The position numbers and the translations under genes are program-made. Source: Ulota crispa (Eukaryota; Streptophyta; Bryopsida; Orthotrichales; Orthotrichaceae). From it: DNA of 64,000 bases. Under the pieces are notes generated by a model, which was not told the DNA's origin, did no database searches, and worked only from the letters and a program-made list of their open reading frames with translations. How positions within the stretch are numbered: position 1 is the first letter of the stretch; each line of letters begins with the position of its first letter. Positions 1 to 10,859 of this stretch are shown piece by piece. Where the stretch lies: assembly GCA_963920765.1 (NCBI GenBank), contig OY987245.1, forward strand, positions 21,530,727 through 21,594,726, written 5' to 3'.

Positions 1-178
1 TTGTATACAACTATCAACACTCATACTTTCTAAACAATTGTCAGCTTTTGGTCTTACGATAAACCAACAGGACTGTATGTAGTCACCCATATTGCAATAT
101 TCCATGATCACCATTGCTTCCCATGGACCCAAAGTGATATTCTCACCTTTTGGAATTCCTTACTATTTTCTTTATAAA

Positions 179-458
179 TTACCTCTTTGTCTTACAATAC
201 ATGACATTGTTGGGTTCAAACATTACCTCCCAATATGGCAGACAATAGAATGTCGCCAACCGCTTCACTCTAGTCCTATGAATTGAGTCATCTAATGCAT
301 TTGCCTTATTTGTTGGTGAGGAGTGCAACCAATTGCTCCTCTCTAGGGTGTACCTCTTGATGTTGGTGCCGGTCATGCCCAAGGGAGGTAGCCTCCTCTT
401 CTTTGTCCCATCATAGTTTGCTTTATTAAGGCGGTATGGATGGTCTCTTCTGAGAAAC
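179..458 (-). pseudogene. TNP2 transposase, exon after the HRR intron
   Basis: The minus-strand translation gives FLRRDHPYRLNKANYDGT, the familiar TNP2 stretch (family form RRFLP.NH.YR..K..FDG), then TFYCLPYWEV, matching the conserved LPYW block before the RHNLDVMHIEKN motif of CACTA transposases. The exon opens at a good acceptor (ACAG at 459-462) so that the split codon AG|G restores HRRF across the intron. After LPYW the sequence reads FEPNNVMYCKTK, a decayed version of the DVMHIEKN block, or else a donor at 225-226 is used. The rest of the transposase would lie left of the window. Confidence 0.75.
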
Positions 459-1449
459 CTGTTCAAGGATACTAGTAATCCATGTTTTATAAACAACCTG
501 AACCTAAGGATTGGGATCTACTTCATTCAAGACAAAAACTTCTTACAATGTACATATCTATTACAGAGTATACCCAAGTATATATGAGCTATGGTTTAGA
601 AAAGATATTTGGTGGGAGAAAATTTTACCACCACAGTTAGTTGGCTTGAGGGTTTAGGGATGAGAAAACTAATAATTTCAGTTGTAGCTCCCCAGCTTAA
701 GTGTTTTAGATAAATGGGTTCATGGTTTTAGGGAAAAAATCTAGTATTTCACAAATGAGATTCTCATTTGGAATTCATAGTTTCTATTTCATATGCTCAA
801 TTGTTATTGACTTGTGGTTTGTGCCATACATTTATATTAGTTTATGTAGGCTACAAAAGTCATTTTTGTTTGGATAATCAAGGAGATAGGATAAATCAAT
901 ATAAGAAAAGGGGCCATTCTTGTCTAAGTCAAATGACAAGTTCCAAGATTTGTTGAATATGACTGGTAAGGTGTTAAAGTGTAACTATACAAAGTCATAA
1001 AGTTTACACTTGATTGAGTATTGACTTCTTATCTAAGAGAAGTTGTGTTTGTAGTCATTTCATTAAGTCAATTAAGGTTTTTTTAAACTAATTTTAATAT
1101 TGGGTTCCCAGAATTTAGTTCAAAGAGTAGCCCCATTTGAAATTAAATAGGTCAAATTGTCTAAAAAAATATGGCATATTTGTACTGTCCCATGTTGCTT
1201 CTCATGTACAAATACATTACTTTAAGCGCCATGCTGTACATAAATTGGTTTGCATCAATTGATGCAATAAAAAATTGTTTCTTTGACGTAGCATTATATC
1301 TAACAATTGTCATTTAGGAGTCATTTTGGATAGAGAATGATTCTCGGTAGTCATAGTGCTTAGTCAAAAACATAGCATTTCCTTGTAGAAAATCCTTTAT
1401 AGTCATTTGTAATCAATGATGTTACAAGGAATGGTCTTCTCTATGGTAC
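459..1449 (-). other. Intron of the TNP2 transposase carrying a MITE
   Basis: Donor GTACCA follows CGCAG at 1450 and the acceptor AG lies at 459-460, phase 2. Joining restores the TNP2 motif HRRFLRRDH without gap. Most of the intron from about 898 to 1390 looks like an inserted CACTA-type MITE; the rest shows no recognisable feature. Confidence 0.65.
898..1390. mobile_element. CACTA-type MITE, degenerate ends
   Basis: The left end reads CAATATAAGAAAAGGGGCC, a worn form of the CACTACAAGAAAAAGGGCC end at 8715, followed by the same CTAAGTCAAATGAC subterminal motif. The right side runs through TAGTCAAAAACATAG to CCTTGTAGA. It has no coding capacity. Ends are uncertain by some tens of bases. Confidence 0.45.
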
Positions 1450-2425
1450 CTGCGATGCGCCATGTAAACATTCTTCTCCAAGGCTGATGATCTTCAACTT
1501 TTGGTGTCGGGCCCACACTCCGGACATCCTCTGTAGCCTTTTGTGACCTGCCTTGAGGATAGCCCATATGCCGGAAAGTCGTAGATGCGCTACATCAAGT
1601 TTGCCCACAATGAAAAATCCTTGTTCCTTCCTACACATGACACGTCTTTCCCATCCACACCTACCCATAGGTCTGACAACTCTTCTATCAATGGGGCCAT
1701 ATACACATCTATGTTGTCGGCCGTGACACTCTCCTTCCCTAGAATAATTAGTGACGACATCAAGAAAAACCTCTTTGTCACGAACCACGACAGTAGATTA
1801 TAGTTCAGCAAAATCACTGGCCATGTTGAATGACTCAATGACATGTTTGAAAATGGGTTTACGCCATCTAATGCCAAGCCCATCTTAATGTTCCTCGGCT
1901 CCATTGCAAACTCTGGATACAAGGTGTCAATGTGCCTCCAACTCTAGAATCCGGCACGCACTCCAATTGGTTGCCCTCCTTGGTACGATTTGCATGCCAC
2001 TTGCACAGGTTTGCCTATGTGGTGCAATGGTAGATCCTCAATAGGCGCGGAATAATGGGGAAGTGGTGGAGGACCTTCACCAGCCTTCCGGTGGTACCAA
2101 AGGTGTACCTAGGCTCTTTGCATGCTGGGCACTCCAACGCATCCTGCAAGTGTTTCCTAAACAAACAACATCCATTCTTGCAAGCATGGATGGATTTGTA
2201 GGACAACCCTAATTTTGATAGATATTGTTGGGCTTCATAGTGCAATGCTGGTAAAGTATTGTTCTCAAGGAGAATGTCCTTTAACAATTTCAATAGCTCG
2301 GTGACAAAGGCTTTAGAAACTCCAAAGACTAAAAAACAATTTAGAAGCAACAGAGAAGTTACTAGGCGGTTGGACTTGGAACCTTCAAATAAAGGAACTC
2401 GAGATTCCTCTAAAAGATAAATCAT
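1450..2425 (-). pseudogene. TNP2 transposase core (Transposase family tnp2)
   Basis: Minus-strand frames give, in family order: FTELL-like VTELLKLLKDILLENNTLP; YLSKLGLSYKSIHACKNGC; LECPACKEPRYTFG; KVLHHFPIIPRLLRIY; then WHANRTKEGN and a DSRVGGTL stretch; then FAMEPRNIKMGLALDGVNPF; STWPVILLNYNL; IDVYMAPLIEEL; DFPAYGLSSRQVTKGYRGCP; and EKNVYMAHRR. These are the conserved blocks of En/Spm TNP2 (zinc-finger-like CPAC, EPRN..LGLA.DG.NPF, STWPV, FPAYG, HRRF). Reading them needs frame shifts near 2010, 1920 and 1580, so the gene looks decayed, but the blocks are well conserved. Expected role: the transposase that binds and cuts CACTA ends. Confidence 0.85.
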
Positions 2426-2437
2426 TCCTTGGGGTTG

Positions 2438-2686
2438 TCAGCCCGTCTCTATGTTTCCTTCAATTGATTCATCCTTTGATACCTTGGCATTGCTTTGGTC
2501 ATTGTAGCCTGCTTTGTCCTTGTCACGTGGTATGTTGTCAAACAAGTGGAAACACTTTGTAATCATCCGCATTGTCTCGACCTCATTGGCTGCACCAACC
2601 TTGTGCACGCCTTCCACGCCTAAGGTGCCATATGATGGATCTCTCTTTGGGTTGTCACTCTCCACGTGCCCATCTCCAACATCCAA
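2438..2686 (-). pseudogene. Open frame directly upstream of the TNP2 core
   Basis: An 82-codon minus-strand frame (MDVGDGHVESDNPKRD...) ends just before the TNP2 core in another frame. It is acidic and polar, as the linker upstream of the TNP2 core often is. I recognise no domain. It is probably part of the same transposase gene. Confidence 0.4.
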
Positions 2687-2812
2687 TCCGGCCTACCATT
2701 CCAAAAAAAGGGAGTAATGCTTGACCACAAGATGGCAACCGCTAACATTCATGAAACAATTCACATTTGCTCTCCTTTCAATTACACTTCTATCATTCAC
2801 ATGCAATATAAT

Positions 2813-3058
2813 CACTAGTAAAAAACATGTCCTTCTCAACTAAGTGTAATGGCTACAAACTAAAATTGTCCAAGATGATTAGTCAAGTGCCTGTCATGTG
2901 TTCAAAATATAAGACGACATGCCGCCATGAATTAAAAATTTTATGACTACATTTGGTCCTACATTACAAACACTTGACAGACATTTGAATAGCCAACTTC
3001 AACAAGTGGAGTTTGTAGACATTACACTTAGTCAAAAATTGTCATTTCTCTTGTAGTA
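2813..3058. mobile_element. CACTA-type MITE, about 245 bp
   Basis: The left end is CACTAGTAAAAAACATG with a CTCAACTAAGTG subterminal stretch; the right end is CTTAGTCAAAAATTGTC followed by CTCTTGTAGTA. Length and layout match the copy at 8715-8970. No clear 3-bp duplication. It lies between the SET segment and the TNP2 core. Confidence 0.55.
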
Positions 3059-3440
3059 CTATATGTAATGCTCAATGATTTTTGTTACTTGCATCTTGCA
3101 ATCACAATGGATTTGCAAGATTGCAAATATAGAAACAACAACTAATGCTCTCCAAGAAGTTGTCATAAGTCAACTATTCATTAAATGTATATTTCAAGAG
3201 GTAGGGCTGACCACATTCAGTACTTTCATTTACAAACTTGCCAATCTGAGCAACCCTTCCAAAAAACATAATCGTATTTGATCCCCCGCAGTCATAAAAA
3301 CCACTGAAGTTGACTAATGAAATATAGTGTTCTCCAATTCATATGTCTATAAGTAGTCACACATAGATGTATTTATGACTACGCCAAGAAACTTTCCAAT
3401 TTGAATTATGACAGCATGAGGTCATAAGTCTTATAGGCTC

Positions 3441-4124
3441 ATGCAAAACATTAGTTGCTTTTTGACAACTCTACACAAAGGGATGCATTTCAAGCACCAG
3501 TACTCTCCATTTGCTACACCTGATCAATGTATGGGGTACTGTGCATACAACTCTTCCCCACTGGCAATGTCCCTAGACGCTATGGTCATGGTATACCCCC
3601 ATTCAGATGTTTTCCAAGGCCTTGGTAAATCTACATACTCCCAAATGACGTTACTCACTTCATCACGTCCTATGGAGCTATTGATGAAGCCAGCCACGTT
3701 ACCATGTTCAACGTCACCATCTTGGTACATGTCAGTAGTGGGTTGCATGGCATACCGTACAAATCGTGGACTTAAAGTTTTCATGGTTTTTAATTTGCAA
3801 GGAGTTAACAATTGACCTAGAAACGGCAGCAATTACTGCCCAACCTTTGCAGCATCAACAATATACAATCCCCATCCCATGAATGGAAATTTGGATACTT
3901 TCACTTCCCATGATCTATTCCAATATGTAAATGGGGTGAACTTTGGGATTTGCAATGGGTCCCATTCACCGTCATCAAAAGTAGGCCTCCATGTGACTAA
4001 CTGCAACTTTGATTCTGTCAAATCCTTGGGAGTCACAAGTTTTTGTCCAAGAGTAGAGTCTGTAAGGACATGCTATAATGCCTCCCTTGTTGTTGCCTAT
4101 ACAATAAGGGCGATGAGATTGTAA
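3441..4124 (-). pseudogene. SET-domain methyltransferase segment inside the CACTA gene
   Basis: Read on the minus strand, the segment gives KFPFMGWGLYIVDAAKVGQ (the opening G.G.G-type strand of SET domains), then after one stop a spacer, then VEHGNVAGFINSS (family N..R..NHSC/F.N.. region), VIWEYVDLPRPW, and TIASRDIASGEELYAQYPI (family A..DI..GEEL...Y). Order and spacing fit a SET domain, the lysine methyltransferase fold. The catalytic-core NHS is replaced by INSS, so activity is doubtful. It shares the strand of the TNP2 exons and lies between the first TNP2-like exon (4640-4431) and the core (2425-1450). It may be a captured host gene piece. Alternatives: a native accessory domain of this CACTA lineage, or a separate nested element. 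Confidence 0.65.
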
Positions 4125-4430
4125 CCTAAATTGCATAACACTCTTCATGACTGGAAAAGGGTCCTTCTTGACTAAGCCAAATGACTACCAATTCACTTTT
4201 CCATTCTGGCTAGTCAAATATTCAAATTATGACTACATGTAGTCATGTACTAAAACAACTAAATTGTGTCATTAATAAAGGACTTGACTAGTAATTTTTC
4301 CCAGGGTTTCATATTCATTTCACTAAATCATGTAGGGCCCTTTAAAATGCAAGGTTGCATTTTTGGATTTAGCTATGTTTCACTTAACAATGCCAAAGCA
4401 ATGTCTATAGATCTATGAAGTGTGACATAC

Positions 4431-4640
4431 CAGAATAGATTCCCTAAGATGAGGATCACGCTGAAAATCACATAGGTGCTTGCGGATAGTACATCGCCCT
4501 TGATATCTCCCATCCATGCACAACTTGCAAGGGCAGCGATATCGCGTCAAGTTCCTACAGTCTGCTTGCTCCTCCTTAGTTCTCTAGAGCTGCAAGTCCT
4601 CCTTTGCATACCTATATGTCGGAGCCATTGAAGAGGACAT
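4431..4640 (-). pseudogene. Putative first exon of the CACTA transposase
   Basis: The ATG at 4640 opens MSSSMAPTYRYAKEDLQL, then an in-frame stop, then RYRCPCKLCMDG and RCTIRKHLCDF. The CPC..C...... HL pattern is that of the Transpos_assoc N-terminal domain of plant CACTA transposases. The exon ends at CTG|GTATGTC, a good donor, in phase 0. One stop codon interrupts it. Confidence 0.55.
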
Positions 4641-5066
4641 AACCTTCTCACACGGTCACAAACAAATGTTGTTAGCAATAGATGCTTAGAAAAACCCAAG
4701 CAATACTGGGCTACATAATCCCGTTTAATCTTGCTACTTGAAACAAAAATACAGCAACTTCTTTACTATTAGCTTCATTACTTGCATCCATTTTATGAAC
4801 GCACTTGATCAGACATAAACCTATGCCCTATTGAAATAAGTGTATGTTTTCAATACTTTTGGAAGATAAGGCTGCAGTACTGAGTGTACCATTTTGCTAT
4901 GACCGCATGGGGTCACTGACTTTGTATTGTAATGTTGCATCTCTAATTGCATTCACTTGACAACAGCAATATGGGACTGATGGAAAGACTATAATTGCTT
5001 TGCAGTTTCACCCCAAAACATTTTTTTAAATATTTGCCTAATTGTTTACATAGACATAGACCATCA
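4641..5066. other. No gene seen
   Basis: AT-rich stretch between the presumed transposase start and the nested CACTA element. It would contain the TNP2 promoter; no motif stands out. Confidence 0.5.
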
Positions 5067-5214
5067 CACTAGTAGAAAACCTTGTTCAAAACAACAAAAA
5101 ATCAACAGTTTCATGTTGTTTTGGGCACTTGCCCACGCTAATTGACTAATTTAACAGAATTTTGTAAAAAACTAAATACGTTTTGTTGAGTTGGACACCA
5201 TTATCTAAATCAAC

Positions 5215-5670
5215 AAAAAATTTGGAATCTTTGAGAATCTTTTGGAAATCTTTAAGAACCTTATTGAAATCTTTAAGAATCTTTTTGGAATCTTTGAGAA
5301 TATTTTGGGAATATTTTGGGAATATTTTGGGAATATTTTGGGAATCTGTAAGAACCTTTTGGAATCTTTGAGCATCTTTGAGTATCTTTGAGCATCTTTG
5401 AGTATCTTTGAGCATCTTTGAGAATCTTTGAGAAACTTTGAGAATCTTTTTAGAATCTTTACACATCTTTGAGAACCTTTAAGGATATTTTTGGAATCTT
5501 TGAGGATTTTTTAGAATCTTTAAGAATCTTTGATAATTTGTTTGGAATCTTTGAGAATCTTTGAGAACTTCTAAGAATCTTTTTGGAATTTTTGAGAATA
5601 TTTTTGGAATCTCTAAGAATCTTTTGGAATGTTTGAGAATCTTTTTGGAATCTTAGAGAATCTTTTTGAA
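5215..5670. repeat. Diverged tandem repeat, AATCTTTGAGAATCTTTTGG type
   Basis: Units of about 10-24 bp built from GAATCTTTGAGAATCTTT run for some 450 bp inside the CACTA element at 5067-7691. Confidence 0.8.
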
Positions 5671-7206
5671 ATTTTTAATTATGAAATTTGTTAAAAAACT
5701 TCAAAATCTTTATTAAAATAGAATCTCTTAGACTTAATTAGAGTTGTTTTAGAATCTTTTTTCATTAAAATACTTTAAAACACTTTTTCATACAAAACTA
5801 TTGAAATAGTTTGGGTTGTTTTTGAAATCTTTTCTAGAGTCTTTTTGGACTACATGAAAATGTTTTGAAGTTTTAAAAATCAAAAGAAGTTTTCAAGAAA
5901 GTTAGAATCTTTTAGAATTTTGAGTGTACATTGAATGACTTTTTGTTCATTTTTCACAATTTGGTATGATATAACAATAGTAGCCTTTAAAGTCTACTAA
6001 AAACATGACCAAAATAACAAAAAATCAACAATCTTTTGTTAATCTGGACACTTTTGGACTCAACAAAACAAGAGAAAATCAATAGTTTTATGTTGATCTA
6101 GACACTTTTGGACACTATTTCACTAATTCAATAATTTTTTAAATAAAAAGTACAACATTTGTTGTTTTAAATACCAACTTTTTTTTTATGAAAAAATATA
6201 TAAGATGCCCCTCAATTCTTTCAAAAAATCATATATGTCGCTCAAAGATTAAAAATATCAAAAATTACCTTGGCTTTTTGCAAAAATATCAACAATGTCA
6301 CTAACATATTGAGAAAATATTAAAAATGCTCCTCAACTATTTTAAACTATCAAATATCTTTGTGTATGATGACCAAGGATATGCTTTAATTCACATTCTT
6401 ACAAAAAACCAAAGGTGACTAATTTTTACATTTCAAATAATATAAGGGTATATTTGACATTTCAAAATAGAAGAGTATTTTTAATATTTTCCCAAAATTC
6501 TAGGATCATAATTGATACTCCTACAAAAAGTAAGGAGTATTTTTGATGTTTTAAATATTTCAAGAGTAAATTTGATATTTTGAAAAAATTGAAGGGCATT
6601 TTTACTATTTTTCCTTCTTTTACTGACCAAATCAAACAAAATAAATAAAATCTTACAACTTATTTTTAGAAACTTAAAAAACATTCAAAAACATTTAAAA
6701 GTTTATAGAATTTTGATTTTATAAGTGCAAGGTTTTATTTCCATGCCTTCTCCCAATTTTGTGTTTTTTAAAGCTAGCAAACTATGGAGACTATTTTAAC
6801 ATAATAATGTTTTATTTCAAACAAATTAGCACTTAAAAAAATTTAAAAATGAAGCCAACATTCACTTGCAACAGTCTTTTTGAGATTTATGATTTCCAAT
6901 CAAAAGTTATAAACAAAACCAAAAGGGTGGAAATAATTTGTTTTTTAGAATTTCTAAACACCTTCTTTGATTTTTGCTCATAACCTTTATATAAAAAATT
7001 GAAATCTAAAAAAATTTGTTGGAGGTGAAAGTACACTACATTAACCAACTTTTTGTAGTCTTGAGTTATTTAAAAAAAAACTCCTTTAGTAGGCCAAAAT
7101 AGTCTCCAAAGTCCATTGGCTTGTAGATTATGCATAGGGAAGATACAAATAGAGCTTTTATTTATGTGTGCACATGCAAAATGCATTGCTACAAGTGGCA
7201 AAACTA

Positions 7207-7365
7207 GATGCTAGGGTGGTTGAATGGTAACCTTGAAGTGGGGGGTTTGACCCCCACTCCCAACACCTATGTCAATTGCCTAGGCTGTTGTGGCTGTGGC
7301 TATTCCTATTCAGGCTTGAGCCGGGGTCAAATCATGACCAAAATTTTTAATTTTGTACAAAAAAA
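7207..7365 (+). mobile_element. Probable tRNA-derived SINE
   Basis: TGGTTGAATGGTAACC resembles a pol III A box and GGTTTGACCCCC a B box, at tRNA-like spacing, followed by a GC-richer body and an A-rich tail (about 7358-7395). This matches the architecture of plant SINEs. It sits inside the CACTA element at 5067-7691, so it inserted there or was carried along. Confidence 0.5.
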
Positions 7366-7448
7366 AAATATATTTAAAATAATAAATATACATAAATTAT
7401 AAAAAAAAACAATTTAACAACTAGAAAATAACAGAAATCAGCAAAGAA

Positions 7449-7590
7449 GCAACAAAAAATCAACAAAAAATCAACAAAAAATCAACAAAAAATCAACAAA
7501 AAATCAACAAAAAATCAACAAAAAATCAACAAAAAATCAACAAAAAATCAACAAAAAATCAACAAAAAATCAACAAAAAAACAACAAAAT
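7449..7590. repeat. 11-bp tandem array, CAACAAAAAAT
   Basis: About 13 almost perfect copies of an 11-bp unit close to the right end of the CACTA element. The same motif occurs singly at the left end, so the array looks like an expanded subterminal motif. Confidence 0.9.
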
Positions 7591-7691
7591 TTTGTTCAAA
7601 AGTACCCAAATCAACTTGACCAAATCAACAAAAAAAATCAACAATTTCTAGTTGAAATTTTGTTGATTTTGTGCTAAACTTCCTACTAGTG

Positions 7692-8179
7692 TCATTGCAT
7701 AAAAACAGTAAGTTAATTTTCAAGTAGTGCTAAAAAATAGTATAGTAAACCATATGTGCTAAATTAAGAATCAAAATGTTTCCACGTACTTTTTGTACTT
7801 TCATTGACTTATACAGGGATCAAAATATAGCATACAAGTTTGAATTTGCAAGATCAAACATTGTACATGCTTTCAACTTTTCTTTTAACTTCTCTATATA
7901 TTCATTGTATACATACTGGCTATATAATTTTAAATTTATTGACATGCAACATTTTAAAAAAAAGACCCTCCACATACAAAAACACAAGTACTGACTTGGT
8001 TAACCAATACACGTAGCATTAAGGCAACACAAGAAGTTAGCAATTGCCACTTTCACCATGAATGCCATCTAATTTATTTACACTAAAATGAGACCATCTT
8101 AAAGCACTGAGCCCATCAATTACACATAACAACTAACTGTCTCCTCTAAGTAATATCACTTGAGTGAATGCCTCAATTC

Positions 8180-8184
<5 letters not shown>
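7692..8184. other. No gene seen
   Basis: AT-rich sequence between the nested CACTA element and the microsatellite; no motif or open frame of note. Confidence 0.5.
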
Positions 8185-8237
<53 letters not shown>

Positions 8238-8366
8238 GATATAGATATAGATATATAGATATAGATATAGATATATAGATATAGATATAGATATAGATAT
8301 ATAGATATATAGATATAGATATATATAGATATATAGATATATAGATATATAGATATATAGATATAT

Positions 8367-8424
<58 letters not shown>

Positions 8425-8655
8425 ATATATATAGATATAGATATAGATATAGATATAGATATAGATATAGATATAGATATAGATATAGATATAGATATAG
8501 ATATAGATATAGATATAGATATAGATATAGATATAGATATAGATATAGATATAGATATAGATATAGATATAGATATAGATATATAGATATAGATATAGAT
8601 ATAGATATAGATATAGATATAGATATATATAGATATATATATATACATATATATA
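8185..8655. repeat. Compound AT / GATATA microsatellite
   Basis: About 470 bp of (AT)n blocks separating two fields of AGATAT/GATATA hexamers, the second field with more than 25 near-perfect copies. The long open frames here (ISISIS, YIYIYI) are artefacts of the repeat. Confidence 0.97.
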
Positions 8656-8714
8656 AAAGGAATTCATACATGTACCACATCTTCTTGACTACTAGACCAC
8701 ACCCTACTATATTT

Positions 8715-8970
8715 CACTACAAGAAAAAGGGCCATTTTTAACTAAGGGTTTTGGATACAAAAAAGGGTAAGACTGCTATGCTTTCTTGACGAGTATTTAT
8801 GACCACACATAGTCATAAAGTACATCATTTATGACTAAATGAAATTATTTAGTCATCAATTAAATTATTTATGACTACGTGTGGTCATATATACTCATCA
8901 TGAAAGTCTAGTAGTCTTAGTTTGTACTATACAAAAACTTGGGTGAAAACTAGCTCTTTTTCTTGTAGTG
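8715..8970. mobile_element. CACTA-type MITE, 256 bp
   Basis: Termini CACTACAAGAAAAAGGGCC and CTCTTTTTCTTGTAGTG are inverted repeats. The body has TATGACCACACATAGTCAT-like subterminal palindromes on both sides. Flanking triplets (ttt and cat) differ, so no target duplication is visible. Confidence 0.75.
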
Positions 8971-10100
8971 CATATGGTCAATAATTACAATAAGTAGATG
9001 TGGACCACTGGAAAAGCATCACTACCTCTAAATTAAAACTTTGCATACAAGATGCAGTTTTAATTTTGTTTTTCAATTCATTATCCGGACATGCTCATAG
9101 TATGAATTTAAAAATGAGGAGTTCAACCAAACATTTGTAGTTTACATTTTCTTTCATTGAAACTATGAAGGGAATCTAAAGCTACAAAACAATGTTATAG
9201 TTCTTTGCTATAATTGTAGATTATAGAACTTCAATTCTTTGTCAAACACAATAGTGAGGCATGGTATTTTAAGTTTAATAGGACAGTTCCTTCATCCAAG
9301 ACCATGCAATATTTATGTAATATCTTTGGTTTAGGGAAAAATTTCACCCAATTACTAGTTCCGATATTTTTTTGGAGAAAGAAACTGCCAGCTATGCTAT
9401 GGTTCATCATGCGTAGGAGTCACCTAGAACTCCATCCACCATAAAGAAGGAGCTCCAAGCTATAGACCACTTTTAGGTTATACCAAATAACCATTGAAAA
9501 ATAAACCAAAAAAAGGAAAAAAAAGGGCGTGGGGTACCTCACTAATGGGCCACGCTTTTGCAGCAGCTCTCACGCCTCTGAGAGCTCCCACGATCAGGTC
9601 AACCACAACTTCTAAGGCTTTGCACGATCACATAAGCCATCCCTTGCAAGTCGCGCAAAGCATCGCAAAGAGCCACGGAGATGTGAGAGATAGAAAGCAA
9701 GAGGAGGGAACCCATTTTGTATTGGAGGGAGGAGTACAAGTTCTTGAAGTTGCATTCGGCCGATAGACGTAGCCATTGCAGTTGCGCTAGTGTTTGGGTG
9801 TAGCGATTTACTTGGATTCTATGAATCAGTACCAAGATATTGTTTTAGAATTTTTGAAGGTCCGGTTTGAATGAGGTTTGGGGTTTGTGAGCTAAGAAGC
9901 GGTGGTGTGATTACGGTGAGAGAATACCATGCGACGCTTGGACTCAGAAGGCGCGAGCTAAGATGTGAGCGGCAATTTCTAGCTAGCTAGGCTGCAAGCT
10001 CATTTTTGATTGAGGATCTAGCGGAAGAGAGGCTATGCAGTGTGTCTAGGTTCTTGTGATCTAGAGACATGAGCTCCCGTGATCTAGAAATGAGTATGTA
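8971..10100 (+). other. Leader region of the plus-strand CACTA gene
   Basis: About 500 bp of AT-rich sequence is followed from 9500 by a clearly GC-richer stretch. A 90-codon plus frame at 9494-9766 (MKNKPKKGKKRAWG...) has no recognisable domain. Given what follows, this is probably promoter and 5' leader of the second CACTA gene. Confidence 0.35.
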
Positions 10101-10304
10101 GTGGAGATCGTTTCTTCTTCCACTAGCAAGCTAGCGCATTCACAGCTCCACCTTGGGGCACTGGAGGAGACTATGTTGGATTGTGAGCGGCGCAGGGAGG
10201 AGAACATCAGACAAAATGAGGACAAGTTACGTGAATTAGGGTTGCCTTGTTTAGGAGGCCTCAGTTCAAAAAAGCTTCTCCGCCCTTGCACAGTGTACGT
10301 TTGA
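10101..10304 (+). pseudogene. Second CACTA protein, N-terminal exon
   Basis: The frame contains LDCERRREENIRQNEDKL then RELGLPCL, the R..NI..N...L..LGL signature common near the start of the second (non-TNP2) protein of plant CACTA elements. The start codon is not certain; no ATG opens the frame nearby. Confidence 0.5.
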
Positions 10305-10489
10305 AATTTTCGGCCTTAGCTAGGAGGTGCATAAATGAATTCTCCAGTACAAAACTTGTTTGTTGCTGTAGCAAATTTACAAGACTTTGAGGTAATAGCA
10401 ATATTTCAAAAAATTGCACTGCTGCCACCAATCTCCAGTGAAGTTATGAATCTTACGTCTTCAGCATTGGCTAATGTGGTCTAAGGTTC

Positions 10490-10589
10490 CAGGGGTGGCA
10501 CAAAATCTCACTCTATAGCACCTTCTAGACGCAGTACAAGGATTGAGGATCAAAGCCGCAACGCCACCGTTGAAGTCCATGTGCACAAG
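10490..10589 (+). pseudogene. Second CACTA protein, RRSTRI exon
   Basis: The frame reads GTKSHSIAPSRRSTRIED and ends EVHVHK|GTAAGT, a strong donor in phase 0. The basic RRSTRI motif resembles the RRSSRL motif of these proteins. The next exon begins at 15159. Confidence 0.55.
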
Positions 10590-10859
10590 GTAAGTCCTTG
10601 ACCTTGACACAGTGATCTAATTTAGGGTTTAGGTCATCAATTTTTGCAAAACAATGTTAGTAGCCACCATTGCAACTTAGGGATGAGAGCTACTACCTTA
10701 GAGCATTGTGAATTGCCTACAATTTCTTCAATACAGCTTGACCCCAAGGCTGCAAGTTGCTCCAAAGGACAAGCCAAAGTTGAAAAAATAAAAACGTTGG
10801 CTTCTTGTTATCTGGTCTTGTATTTTTGTAATTAGTGTTTTTATAATGGTGAATGTAGG

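Larger units (their letters stand above)
5067..7691. mobile_element. Non-autonomous CACTA element with TSD TCA
   Basis: Termini CACTAGTAGAAAACCT and (reverse complement) CACTAGTAGGAAGTTT are flanked on both sides by TCA (5064-5066 and 7692-7694), the 3-bp duplication typical of CACTA elements. Both subterminal regions carry AACAAAAAATCAACA motifs and their complement. Inside are a diverged AATCTTTGAGA repeat field, an AT-rich middle, a SINE-like insert and an 11-bp tandem array. There is no transposase; the 106-codon KILKDSKK-like frame at 5146-5466 is only the repeat read through. Confidence 0.85.

Noticed and set aside
5146-5466. 106-codon lysine-rich frame that looks like a coiled coil (KILKDSKK repeats)
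   Set aside because: It is produced by the tandem AATCTTTGAGA repeat of a CACTA element and has mirrored frames on the other strand.
7449-7590. CRISPR-like regular repeat
   Set aside because: The units are 11 bp, directly adjacent and without spacers: a simple minisatellite.
8173-8680. Three long open frames of Ile-Ser or Ile-Tyr repeats
   Set aside because: They are the AT/GATATA microsatellite read in different frames.
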